From Pseudomonadota bacterium (GTDB lineage: Bacteria > Pseudomonadota > Alphaproteobacteria > G022571365): a DNA stretch of 38,677 nt. Under the pieces are notes generated by a model. That model ran no database searches. It saw only the letters and a program-made list of their open reading frames with translations, and was not told the origin of the DNA. Location: assembly GCA_022571365.1 (NCBI GenBank), contig JACZXZ010000014.1, forward strand, positions 1-38,677, in the 5' to 3' direction. A program made the translations under genes and the position numbers. Of this stretch, positions 26,933 through 33,886 are shown in pieces. The first letter of the stretch is position 1. Each line of letters starts with the position of its first letter.

Positions 26933-26985
26933 CCAGTGCCTAAACCGGCGTGGAGCGACGCGAGACAACCTCGAGGAACCCGTCG

Positions 26986-27666
26986 ATGCCGAACCCGCCC
27001 CTCTCGGCGCAAGCGCAAACGGCCGCCCGGACCACCGCCCGACTCCTTCTCGACCTGCACGCCGTCAACTTCCGTCCGGACGATCCGTTCACCCTGACTT
27101 CCGGGCGGGCGAGCCCGGTTTATATCGACTGCCGCAAACTGATCTCGCACCCGGCCGAGAGGCGCACGATCACCGACCTCGCCGTGGACCTCGTCAAGCG
27201 CGAGATTTCCGATATCGACGCGGTGGCCGGCGGCGAGACCGCGGGCATTCCCTTCGCCGCCTGGATCGCCGACCGCCTGGCGCTGCCCATGCTCTACGTT
27301 CGCAAGCAGCCCAAGGGCTTCGGCCGCATGGCCCAGATCGAGGGCGACATGGCGGAGGGCTGGCGCGTGCTGCTGGTCGAGGATCTGGCCACCGACGGGA
27401 AGAGCAAGCGCAAGTTCTGCCAGGCCTTGCGCGATGCCGGCGCCGAAGTCCGCGACGCTTTCGTGATTTTCCACTACGCCATCTTCCCCGAGAGCACGGC
27501 GAATCTGGAGGCCATCGGCGTTCGCCTGCACGCGCTTGCCACCTGGCGCGACGTCGTGGCCGAGGCGCGGCGCCGCGCGGACTTCCCACAAGCGGCGCTC
27601 AAGGAGGTCGAGGCCTTCCTCGACGACCCCGAGGGCTGGTCGGCGGCCCATCCGGGCAAGCAGTAA
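26986..27666 (+). CDS. pyrE: Orotate phosphoribosyltransferase
   Basis: Pyrimidine biosynthesis enzyme of 226 residues that joins orotate with PRPP to give OMP. Substrate segments: FTLTSGRASPVYIDCRKL at residues 35-52, VAGGETAGIPFAAWIADRL, and VRKQPKGFG. The PRPP loop at residues 128-140 is VLLVEDLATDGKS, with DGKS where many bacteria have TTGGS, a form seen in alphaproteobacterial homologues. ATG 26986 fits the family start. Confidence 0.93.
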   Translation: MPNPPLSAQAQTAARTTARLLLDLHAVNFRPDDPFTLTSGRASPVYIDCRKLISHPAERRTITDLAVDLVKREISDIDAVAGGETAGIPFAAWIADRLALPMLYVRKQPKGFGRMAQIEGDMAEGWRVLLVEDLATDGKSKRKFCQALRDAGAEVRDAFVIFHYAIFPESTANLEAIGVRLHALATWRDVVAEARRRADFPQAALKEVEAFLDDPEGWSAAHPGKQ

Positions 27667-27926
27667 GGGCAGCGCCTGAAGGCATAGAACCGCCCCTCAG
27701 AAGCGACATTGCTCTTAGCTCGACCGCGGGCTTAATGATGCTGTTCTGATCGAGTTGCGGCCCGGCCCAGGAACTTCCACCGTTCCAGATATGCAATCGA
27801 AAGCAGGCTCAGGCTGAGCCCCGCGGGTTCTACGCCCGCGCCTCAATAACACCTCAGTCCGCTTTCCAAGGGCAAAAATCCGCTTGCAAAGGCGCGGAAA
27901 GGGCGGGCGCTCCGCGAAATTTGGGC
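27667..27926. other. Convergent intergenic region, left edge of the accessory island
   Basis: Non-coding space between pyrE and the PfkB kinase, which point at each other. A weak stem GCGGG-N7-CCCGC near 27830-27850 has no T-run, so it is not called as a terminator. GC content starts to fall beyond it. Confidence 0.4.
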
Positions 27927-28799
27927 CTACAGGAAAGCCTGGGCGTCCCTTGCTTTTCCGGTGAAGGGGCCGAATCGTTCCAACTTCAAGGTCGCCAGCG
28001 CGGCGGCGAACCTGCCGGCGATCTCCACGTCAACCGACCTCAGCCGCTGAAAGAGGTAGCCGGCCATGTAGGTGTCCCCGCATCCGGTCGCGTCCACAAC
28101 CATCCTGGGCGCAAAAGCCGGGATCTCGTACAGCCTCTCATGGCAAAAGACGAGAGACCCCCTGCTCCCCAGCGTCACGATGACCTCCTTCGGCCCAAAG
28201 CCAGCGAGCTTCCTTGCGGCCCGAGCCATATCCTCCTCGCCGGTGAGTATCCTGGCCTCATCTTCATCCGCCTTGAGGATGTCCACATAGGCGAGGCCGG
28301 CTTTTTTCTGCGGCCAATCCTCTTGTCTGACCTCGCCCCGATCGACCTTGCGCAACAGGCCCTGGACATCAAGGGAAACGATGCCGCCTCTTCCTGAGAC
28401 CTTCCTCAGAAACCCGGCCGCGAGGTCCCGGTTTGTCAAAGGACCGACGTGGAAGGCGGAGGCGCGGAGGTCGGCCAGATCGCGCGGGGAAAACGCCGCG
28501 GCCACGGCCTGGACCTTCTGCCGCCGGAAATCCGGGTTGTCTCGCGAATAAATATTCTCAAAGACTGTGGTCTGTTCAGTTGGAGAGCCGAAGACGGCAA
28601 CACCGCTGCTTTTTAGTTCCGAAAGCAACGCGGGCTCGTCTTCTTTTGCGACTTTGGTGATGACGGCCGTGTCCAGACCCAAACTCTTGCAGGAAATGCC
28701 GGCGTAATAAGCGGTACCACCCGGCAACTTTCTCTCCGTTTTTCCGTTTATGGTTAGAAGGCCGCGCGTGACATGACCGATGACGCAAACGTCGAACAT
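27927..28799 (-). CDS. PfkB-family carbohydrate kinase
   Basis: Ribokinase-fold sugar or nucleoside kinase of 290 residues. The N-terminal substrate motif LPGGTAYYAGISCKSLG is at residues 25-41, and the ATP-site motif DATGCGDTYMAGY is at residues 236-248 with catalytic D242. CGD replaces the more common AGD. ATG 28799 (MFDVCVIGHV) was chosen as the normal N-terminus; an upstream in-frame ATG at 28862 would overlap the next gene. The sugar is unknown. AT content is higher than in pyrE and thiG, suggesting transfer. It follows the frameshifted membrane protein gene on the same strand. Confidence 0.88.
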   Translation of the reverse strand: MFDVCVIGHVTRGLLTINGKTERKLPGGTAYYAGISCKSLGLDTAVITKVAKEDEPALLSELKSSGVAVFGSPTEQTTVFENIYSRDNPDFRRQKVQAVAAAFSPRDLADLRASAFHVGPLTNRDLAAGFLRKVSGRGGIVSLDVQGLLRKVDRGEVRQEDWPQKKAGLAYVDILKADEDEARILTGEEDMARAARKLAGFGPKEVIVTLGSRGSLVFCHERLYEIPAFAPRMVVDATGCGDTYMAGYLFQRLRSVDVEIAGRFAAALATLKLERFGPFTGKARDAQAFL

Positions 28800-28821
28800 A
28801 AACCCCTGTCCCGAATCTGCA

Positions 28822-29279
28822 TCAAGAAACGTTAAGCAACTCCCGTTTTGCTCCTGGAACATAGATTAACAATAGTGTCATGATATTTAACAGAATTAAG
28901 GCCCCAGATATCGCGAAAGATAAATAATAAAGCATCCAAGATCCCCGCAGCGGGAATCCAAATCTGCGTGTATATGGGTTGATCCTCTCTAAATTGACCC
29001 TATTTGCGTCTTGCAATACAAGGTTTTGGCGTAATGCTATGGTCAACATAATGGCGAAGGTCAGAGCAAACAAGAACAGCGTTTCAACGACCCAGAGGTC
29101 AACTTTTTGACTTAATAACAAGTCGAAGCCTCCCCCGACGACCGCCCCCATGATCATTAGAAGCACGGCATGTATCCGCCAAGTGAGAGCATCTCGATGT
29201 CGCCAGTCTGCCGAGAGCTGCTCATATTCCGTGACTCTCAGTTAAGCTCGTCGAGTTTTCTAATTTCACCCTCGTTCAT
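28822..29279 (-). pseudogene. Small membrane protein broken by a frameshift near 29240
   Basis: Reading from ATG 29279, which has a superb AAGGAGG site 7 bp upstream, gives MNEGEIRKLDELN and then a stop at 29238. Shifting back by one base after that point continues as RVTEYEQLSADWRHRDALTW and into a hydrophobic protein with two or three helices (LLMIMGAVVGGGFDLLL, VETLFLFALTFAIMLTIAL and LLNIMTLLLIYVPG). The two parts read as one protein of about 150 residues. Without the shift, translation would need the GTG at 29166. The site (CTTAACTGA) is not a known slippery heptamer, so a one-base deletion or a sequencing error is more likely than programmed frameshifting. Family unknown. Confidence 0.6.
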
Positions 29280-29673
29280 CGGATTCCTCCTTGAGTTCGT
29301 TCATGATGTAACGCGTCCCGTGTATTGAGGACCAAAATTAACATCTACCGAAACACATCTTGAGGGCAAGGCTCTTGTTCCCCGCTGTGGGCCGCCGCCC
29401 CCTGTGGCAGTGAGCCCAACCGCAGGCCCTACCACCGCCCCCATCCAGCTCTTGAGCGTGCAAGCGGCATGATGCCGCGCCGCCGCCCGCTCCTCCCCCA
29501 CCGCCCGCAGGACGCGCAGCGACGCGCGCGCCGCCGCCGGCTTCCAGGCCACCCTCCGCACACCAGCGGCCGGCTTTCGCCTCTCCACCATGCGCGGCCC
29601 GGCTCGCATCCCCATCGCGCAAAAACCCCGCGCGACCCGCCCTCCGGCGGCGGAATCGCGGATTCAGTAAATA
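29280..29673. other. GC-rich non-coding stretch before the repeat modules
   Basis: Runs of CCGCCGCC type between two AT-rich regions. Frames on both strands are Arg/Ala/Pro rich without ribosome-binding sites. Nothing is supported as a gene. Confidence 0.45.
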
Positions 29674-29795
29674 ATCACGGGGACGTGATGCGTAATCACA
29701 CATATGTGATAAGTAATAACGAAGCCGTGATTAGAAATAACGAAAGTAATAACGTGTCCGTGACCTGAAATAACGAAATAGTGATTTGAGATAAC
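29674..29795. promoter_or_regulatory. A block 1: 21-bp phased dyad array
   Basis: Copies of the dyad ATMAC-N6-GTKAY start at 29674, 29695, 29716 and 29737, exactly 21 bp apart, then after a 12-bp step at 29749, 29770 and 29791 (the unit at 29737 and the last one are only half sites). Between units the inner arms also form GTGAT-N5-ATCAC. It lies 88 bp upstream of the secreted-protein gene at 29883. A 21-bp period equals two DNA turns, so all sites face one side of the helix, as in operator or cooperative-binding arrays. Confidence 0.8.
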
Positions 29796-29882
29796 CGCCG
29801 TATTTATCTATATTACTTCCTCGAGAAACAACGAAAAAGCAGAGATAAAGCACAACCCGCTCAGACCGAGAGAAAGGAGAAA

Positions 29883-30197
29883 ATGATGATGAAAGCGCCA
29901 GTCCGAACCGTAGCCGTACTCGCTTCCTTCGTTGTACCGCTTCTCTCCGCAACTGTCGCCAACGCCCAGGTACTCTGCGGGCCTCGCGACGCGGCCGTCG
30001 CCCAGCTCGCGAGCCAGTACAACGAGCGGGTTGTCGGTCGAGGTCTCGTCGACAGCGATCGAGCGATGATCGAACTGTTCGTAAGCGAGACCGGCACGTG
30101 GTCCGTCGTCGTCACCGACACCAACAAACGCAGTTGCTTCCTGGCCAGCGGCGTGAGCTGGACAAAGGCGCCGCTGCTCGTCGATGACCCAAGCTGA
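29883..30197 (+). CDS. Small secreted protein, unknown function
   Basis: Exported protein of about 104 residues. A signal peptide (KAPVRTVAVLASFVVPLLSA, then TVANA-Q) is followed by a small domain with two cysteines, VLCGPRDAAVAQLASQYNER near its start and TNKRSCFLASGVSW near its end, which may form a disulfide. Proteins with this pattern are common as hypotheticals in alphaproteobacteria. Three ATGs stand in a row (29883, 29886, 29889); AAAGGAG at 29873 fits the second or third best. It is the first gene after A block 1 and is followed 37 bp later by a small acidic gene. Confidence 0.7.
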   Translation: MMMKAPVRTVAVLASFVVPLLSATVANAQVLCGPRDAAVAQLASQYNERVVGRGLVDSDRAMIELFVSETGTWSVVVTDTNKRSCFLASGVSWTKAPLLVDDPS

Positions 30198-30234
30198 GCG
30201 GCGGTCAAACCCATCGACGAAGAGGGAAATTGCG

Positions 30235-30414
30235 ATGACAGAAATCCAGCCCGAGACAGAAGTAGTGAAAGCCCGGGGAATCGACCTGGGAAGGCAGGCT
30301 GAACAGGCCCGCAGATTGGGCCCGGAGAAGACAGCCCAGAAGCTCGACGAACAGGTGGTGAACGAGCTGCGGCATGTAATGGACGAAGCTCTGGTTGACT
30401 TGCTGGCCAATTAA
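30235..30414 (+). CDS. Small helical charged protein, unknown
   Basis: Protein of 59 residues (MTEIQPETEVVKARGIDLGR), charged, cytoplasmic and probably helical, with no family recognised. ATG 30235 has an AGAGGGA site 9 bp upstream. An in-frame ATG at 30184 overlaps the previous gene and has none. It lies between the secreted-protein gene and repeat R1. Confidence 0.5.
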   Translation: MTEIQPETEVVKARGIDLGRQAEQARRLGPEKTAQKLDEQVVNELRHVMDEALVDLLAN

Positions 30415-30434
30415 GCGGCGCCGGACCCGTCACC

Positions 30435-30535
30435 CGGCGCAGGCGGCGGCCCTATCCGCGAACTCGTGGCGCCCGATTCTGTGCCGCCTGGGCCTGATCA
30501 CCAAGCCTGATCACCAAGAAAGTAATCAGGACATC
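30435..30535. repeat. R repeat, copy 1 (101 bp)
   Basis: The 101-bp sequence differs from copy 2 (32056-32156) at one base only. It ends in GATCACC-rich direct repeats (CCTGATCACCAAG twice) and a CCTGAT/ATCAGG inverted pair. Weaker similarity continues 20 bp as AATAACTCTCAATCC. It then joins leader L1 directly, without an A block. Confidence 0.9.
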
Positions 30536-30556
30536 AGGGAATAACTCTCAATCCTG

Positions 30557-30630
30557 AGTTGGTTCAACATCAAGCAGGAAAGGAACTCGATATGACTCGC
30601 CATGCAACCCTCAAGACCGTCGGCGCTCTG
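30557..30630 (+). repeat. Leader L1 (short form) with ribosome-binding site and first codons
   Basis: Copy of the leader that starts at TTGGTTCAACATCAAGC and lacks the upstream 50 bp seen in L2-L4. It includes AGGAAAGGAACTCGAT before the ATG and the codons for MTRHATLKTVGAL. Identity with L3 runs through about codon 13 and then stops abruptly. Confidence 0.85.
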
Positions 30631-30861
30631 CGCGCGTGGCGCCAACGGCGTGCGGCAATCGCCGAGCTGTCGCGACTCGACGACCGCCTGCTGAACGACA
30701 TCGGCATCGATCGCAACGAGATTCGCGCCGTCGTCAACGGGATGCTGAGCCGGCCGTCAGCGCGGACGTATCGTCCAGCGCCGGCCCGGCATGTCGTCTC
30801 CGCCCCCGATCCGGCGCGGCCGGCGGCCGACAACGACAACGAATACGCCGACGTCGCCTGA
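30592..30861 (+). CDS. DUF1127 protein with a grafted leader N-terminus
   Basis: Protein of 89 residues. Residues 1-13 (MTRHATLKTVGAL) are the same as the start of the secreted proteins at 31601 and 32374. From residue 14 it becomes a DUF1127 domain (RAWRQRRAAIAELSRLDDRL, then LNDIGIDRNEIRAVVNG), a short Arg-rich domain common in alphaproteobacteria and often linked to RNA or phosphate regulation. The C-terminal 35 residues are Pro and Ala rich. The DUF1127 part looks complete, so the protein may be functional with a replaced N-terminus. The ribosome-binding site is the leader's AGGAAAGGA. Confidence 0.85.
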   Translation: MTRHATLKTVGALRAWRQRRAAIAELSRLDDRLLNDIGIDRNEIRAVVNGMLSRPSARTYRPAPARHVVSAPDPARPAADNDNEYADVA

Positions 30862-30895
30862 CGCCACCGATCACCACTCGCCGTCTTGCCCCGGA

Positions 30896-30946
30896 GCCTG
30901 ATCATCAAGAAAGTAATCAGATATCAAGGAATAACTCTCAATCCTG
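30896..30946. repeat. R repeat, partial copy 3
   Basis: Carries the last third of R: GCCTGATCATCAAGAAAGTA, then AATCAG and AATAACTCTCAATCCTG. The first 60 bp of R are missing. It runs directly into A block 2, as copy 2 runs into A block 3. Confidence 0.75.
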
Positions 30947-30955
30947 TTACATATG

Positions 30956-31035
30956 ATAACAGATATGTTATCAATAATCACGAAAGTGATCACGCGTCCG
31001 TGACTAGAAATAACGAAATAGTTATTTGATATACC
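30956..31035. promoter_or_regulatory. A block 2: 21-bp phased dyad array
   Basis: Dyad starts at 30956 and 30977 (21 bp), a 12-bp step to 30989, then 31010 and 31031 (21 bp each): the same layout as A block 1. The central segment CACGCGTCCGTGACTAGAAA is shared with A block 3. The last start lies 113 bp before the ATG at 31144, the same distance as in A block 3. Confidence 0.8.
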
Positions 31036-31060
31036 ACAATGTTTCACTTAATCTACCCCT

Positions 31061-31152
31061 CATTACGTATGAGACGCGATTCGGAACCCTTCAATCATCC
31101 GAAGCCATAGTTGGCTCAACATCAAGCAGGAAAGGAACTCGATATGACTCGC
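31061..31152 (+). repeat. Leader L2 (92 bp)
   Basis: Runs from CATTACGTATGAGACGCG to ATGACTCGC. It differs from L3 (31518-31609) at one base in 92. With L3 it brackets the HsdR fragment as long direct repeats. Confidence 0.92.
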
Positions 31153-31497
31153 TCCAGGGCCGTGTCCTCGACCGAGGTGGTCGATATCTTCTCCGCCGCC
31201 GGGCTCAAAACTCCAGACGTCTCCATCCTGTCCGACGAGTTCCTGGCCGAGGTGCGGGAGCTCAAGCACCTCAACCTGGCGCTGGGGCTTCTGAAGAAGC
31301 TTATCAACGACGAAATCAAGGCCCGGTCGCGGCGAAACGTGGTCCAAGCGCGTTCGTTCGCTGAACTCTTTGAGCACACGATCCGGCGCTACAAAGCGCG
31401 GCTCATCGAGATCTCCCAAGTGATCGAGGAACTGGTCGAACTGGCCAAGGAAATGCGGCGAGCGCATCGCCGTGGCGAGGAACTCGGGCTGTCTTAA
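31144..31497 (+). CDS. Captured C-terminal fragment of type I restriction HsdR (DUF3387)
   Basis: Protein of 117 residues. Only MTR comes from the leader; from codon 4 it matches the C-terminal helical region of HsdR, the motor and nuclease subunit ([27 protein letters not shown]-like [32 protein letters not shown] and [15 protein letters not shown]). The helicase and nuclease domains are absent, so it cannot restrict DNA. After the stop (TAA) the same frame continues EEVAFYD, as real HsdR does after GLSE, so the stop arose within the fragment, probably from GAA. The homology ends exactly where L3 begins. An assembly or interference role is speculation. Confidence 0.85.
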   Translation: MTRSRAVSSTEVVDIFSAAGLKTPDVSILSDEFLAEVRELKHLNLALGLLKKLINDEIKARSRRNVVQARSFAELFEHTIRRYKARLIEISQVIEELVELAKEMRRAHRRGEELGLS

Positions 31498-31517
31498 GAG
31501 GAGGTCGCGTTTTACGA

Positions 31518-31609
31518 CATTACGTATGAGACGCGATTCGGAACCCTTCAATCACCCGAAGCCATAGTTGGCTCAACATCAAGCAGGAAAGGAACTCGAT
31601 ATGACTCGC
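31518..31609 (+). repeat. Leader L3 (92 bp)
   Basis: Second near-identical leader copy, joined on its left to the HsdR fragment rather than to an A block. It drives translation of the duplicated secreted protein at 31601. Similarity with L4 continues through the signal-peptide codons. Confidence 0.92.
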
Positions 31610-32035
31610 CATGCAACCCTCAAGACCGTCAGCGCCCTCACCGCTTTGGCCCTTACCGCCATGCTCGCCACCAGCGCCTGGGCCAACGGCCCGGTGCATC
31701 GGATTAACGACCGCAACAGCTCCATCGATCAAGCCAGCGTTTCGGTGCTCACATTCGAATCTTTGACCCTTAACGCCATGCTCGCCACCAGCGCCTGGGC
31801 CAACGGCCCGGTGTATCGGATTAACGACCGCAACAGCTCCATCGATCAAGCGAGCGTTTCGGTGCTCACGTCCGAATCCGATGCGGTAGCACCCCTCTCC
31901 GCCGTGACGTTAAGGGAGAGGCGGTTCACAAAAGGACAGGCCATTGCTTCCCTGTACCGCGAAATAAGTCAGTACATACGTATTGGACTAAGCGATCAAG
32001 TCCTTGCGGAAATTGGGCTTGCTGTCGGAGATTGA
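31601..32035 (+). CDS. Small secreted protein with a 39-residue internal duplication
   Basis: Protein of 144 residues, family unknown. A signal peptide (MTRHATLKTVSALTALALTA, then MLATSAWA-NG) is followed by NGPVHRINDRNSSIDQASVS. Residues 15-53 are then repeated at 54-92 (MLATSAWANGPVYRINDRNS), so the signal core appears twice; the mature protein would keep a second hydrophobic stretch with another possible cleavage site. The last 50 residues (LRERRFTKGQAIASLYREIS) resemble short EipB-like or DUF-type tails but are not assigned. The neighbouring copy at 32374 has a single unit, so the duplication is recent. Confidence 0.75.
   Translation: MTRHATLKTVSALTALALTAMLATSAWANGPVHRINDRNSSIDQASVSVLTFESLTLNAMLATSAWANGPVYRINDRNSSIDQASVSVLTSESDAVAPLSAVTLRERRFTKGQAIASLYREISQYIRIGLSDQVLAEIGLAVGD
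31644..31877 (+). repeat. 117-bp in-frame tandem duplication
   Basis: Units 31644-31760 and 31761-31877 are nearly identical, 39 codons each, with a few substitutions mainly at the left end and one His/Tyr change. It lies inside the secreted-protein gene. Confidence 0.9.
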
Positions 32036-32055
32036 GCGTGCTGTCGAAGACTTCG

Positions 32056-32156
32056 CGGCGCAGGCGGCGGCCCTATCCGCGAACCCGTGGCGCCCGATTC
32101 TGTGCCGCCTGGGCCTGATCACCAAGCCTGATCACCAAGAAAGTAATCAGGACATC
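32056..32156. repeat. R repeat, copy 2 (101 bp)
   Basis: One mismatch with copy 1 over 101 bp. It follows the stop of the duplicated secreted protein by about 20 bp and runs into A block 3 through AATAACTCTCAATTCC. Confidence 0.9.
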
Positions 32157-32186
32157 GGAAAATAACTCTCAATTCCGTTACATGTG

Positions 32187-32265
32187 ATCACGGACATGTG
32201 ATAAATAGTGACGAAGTAATCACGCGTCCGTGACTAGAAATGACGAAATAGTTATTTGATTTACC
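32187..32265. promoter_or_regulatory. A block 3: 21-bp phased dyad array
   Basis: Starts at 32187 and 32208 (21 bp), an 11-bp step to 32219, then 32240 and 32261. It matches A block 2 except for a lost base in the step and scattered changes. The last start lies 113 bp before the ATG at 32374. Confidence 0.8.
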
Positions 32266-32290
32266 ACACTGTTTCACTTAATCTATACAT

Positions 32291-32382
32291 CATTACGTAT
32301 GAGACGCGATTCGGAACCCTTCAATCACCCGAAGTCGCGGTTGGTTCAACCCCAAACCGGAAAGGAACTCGATATGACTCGC
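32291..32382 (+). repeat. Leader L4
   Basis: Leader copy with about ten differences from L3, mostly between the GAAG and the ribosome-binding site. AAAGGAACTCGAT and the start codon are conserved. Confidence 0.9.
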
Positions 32383-32619
32383 CATGCAAACCTCAAGACC
32401 GTCAGCGCCCTCACCGCTTTGGTCCTTACCGCCATGCTCGCCACCAGCGCCTGGGCCAACGGCCCGGTGTAGCGGATTAACGACCGCAACAGCTCCATCG
32501 ATCAAGCGAGCGTTTCGGTGCTCACGGCCGAATTCGACGTGGTGGCACCCCTCGCCGCCGTGACGTCAGGGAAGAGGTGGGTCACAAAAGGGCGGGGCCG
32601 CAGCGCCTCTCAGGGGTAA
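32374..32619 (+). pseudogene. Secreted protein copy broken by a stop codon
   Basis: Homologue of the protein at 31601 with a single unit. It reads MTRHANLKTVSALTALVLTA and on to NGPV, where TAG (32470-32472) replaces the Tyr or His codon of the sister units. The frame then continues RINDRNSSIDQASVSVLTAE to a stop near 32619. Translation would give only the signal peptide and three or four residues. Confidence 0.85.
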
Positions 32620-32683
32620 GTAAGACCGTCTTAGCTCTTTAGCAGCGCGGCTAGTCCCCCTCCCCTCCTAGCGCGCCGCATCG

Positions 32684-32730
32684 CCCCTTCCCACGGCCGC
32701 CCAAAGGCCGTGGGAAGGGGCTCTTTATTT
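32684..32730 (+). terminator. Strong Rho-independent terminator
   Basis: Perfect 15-bp GC-rich stem CCCCTTCCCACGGCC / GGCCGTGGGAAGGGG (32684-32698 and 32706-32720) with a 7-base loop, followed by CTCTTTATTT. It closes the module array. Confidence 0.9.
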
Positions 32731-33039
32731 CCGCCCGTCACAAGCGTGAAAGCTCAAGGCGCCGGCATCAGAGGTTGGTCGAATTCCTCCCCCAGAGCTC
32801 CGGCTCTTCCCCCATCGACAATCCTCACAAACAACTTCAAAAAATGCTCTTAACAATTTGAATAATAATATAAAACTGTCTCAAAATTTGGTTTGCGCCG
32901 GCGCCTTCCTCCGGGAAGATTGCCGCTATGGTTGCGGCTCCGCAGCTCGTTTTTCCCCCACCGCTCAAGGGACGGCATGAGGCGTTGGGAAGCGTGGAGG
33001 AATTAAGGTCGAGCCGGAGCAGCAAGCAGGGAGGCCGGA
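32731..33039. other. Intergenic region, right edge of the accessory island
   Basis: An AT-rich part at about 32825-32895 and then GC-rich DNA leading to thiG. No gene is supported on either strand. Confidence 0.45.
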
Positions 33040-33882
33040 TCACCTCGCCTTGGACGCGGAGACCCGCCCGATCACCCCCTCCTCCGGACTCGAGGCCTTG
33101 GCGTAAAGGCGATGGGGAATGCGCCCGGAGGTGTAGGCGAGCCGTCCCGCCTCCAGGGCGAGACGCACGGCGCGGGCCATGCTGATGGGATCGCGCGCGC
33201 GCGCCACGGCGGAATTCAGCAGCACCCCGTCACAGCCCAGCTCCATCGCCACCGTCACGTCCGAGGCGGTGCCGACCCCGGCGTCGAGGATGATCGGCAC
33301 CGTGCACATCTCGCGGATGATCCGGATGTTGTAAGGGTTGCGGATGCCCATGCCCGAGCCGATCGGCGCGCCCAAAGGCATGACCGCCGGGCAGCCGAGG
33401 TCTTCCAGCTTCTTGGCCGTCACCGGATCGTCGTTGCAGTAGGGAAGGACGATGAAGCCGTCCTTTACCAGCTCCCGGGCGGCGGGGATGAGCTGTTCCA
33501 CGTCGGGAAACAGGGTCTCGTCGTCGCCGATGACCTCGAGCTTGACCCAGTCGGTCTCCAGCGCCTCGCGGGCGAGCTGCGCCGTCAGCACGGCGTCCCG
33601 CGCGGTATAGCACCCCGCCGTGTTGGGCAGGATGAAATAGCGTCCACCGAGAAGATCGAACAGGCTCTCCCCCCCGGCGTCGAGCCGGACCCGCCGCATC
33701 GCCACCGTCACCACTTCGGCGCCGCTCGCCGCGATGGCGTCCAGCATGACCTGCTGATTGGGATATTGGGCCGTGCCGATGAACAGGCGCGAGGTGAAGT
33801 CCCGGCCGGCGATGGTGAGTCCGTCGGTCACGGCTTCCCGGTTCCGGGGAGACGGGGGGTCCTTCAATGCCGCCTTCTTCAT
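33040..33882 (-). CDS. thiG: Thiazole synthase ThiG
   Basis: Protein of 280 residues that builds the thiazole ring of thiamine from deoxyxylulose phosphate, dehydroglycine and ThiS thiocarboxylate. Family segments: [37 protein letters not shown] with the Schiff-base Lys, [14 protein letters not shown] and [22 protein letters not shown] 33882 ([10 protein letters not shown]) follows thiS by 4 bp. An N-terminal extension of about 20 residues precedes the core. Confidence 0.96.
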   Translation of the reverse strand: MKKAALKDPPSPRNREAVTDGLTIAGRDFTSRLFIGTAQYPNQQVMLDAIAASGAEVVTVAMRRVRLDAGGESLFDLLGGRYFILPNTAGCYTARDAVLTAQLAREALETDWVKLEVIGDDETLFPDVEQLIPAARELVKDGFIVLPYCNDDPVTAKKLEDLGCPAVMPLGAPIGSGMGIRNPYNIRIIREMCTVPIILDAGVGTASDVTVAMELGCDGVLLNSAVARARDPISMARAVRLALEAGRLAYTSGRIPHRLYAKASSPEEGVIGRVSASKAR

Positions 33883-33886
33883 ATGC

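Larger units (their letters stand above)
26619..26985. other. Intergenic region before pyrE with two tandem repeats
   Basis: No gene is supported in this stretch. It holds a 15-bp repeat array and a 20-bp double repeat, listed separately, and gives low-complexity frames (LFESG-type) on the minus strand that are the repeat read as codons. Confidence 0.5.

Noticed and set aside
29236-29246. Programmed -1 frameshift
   Set aside because: The sequence CTTAACTGA does not fit an X-XXY-YYZ slippery site and no downstream structure stands out. A deletion or sequencing error is simpler.
29674-29795. CRISPR array
   Set aside because: The units are short dyads with 5-6 bp gaps, not direct repeats with unique 30-bp spacers, and no cas genes are present.
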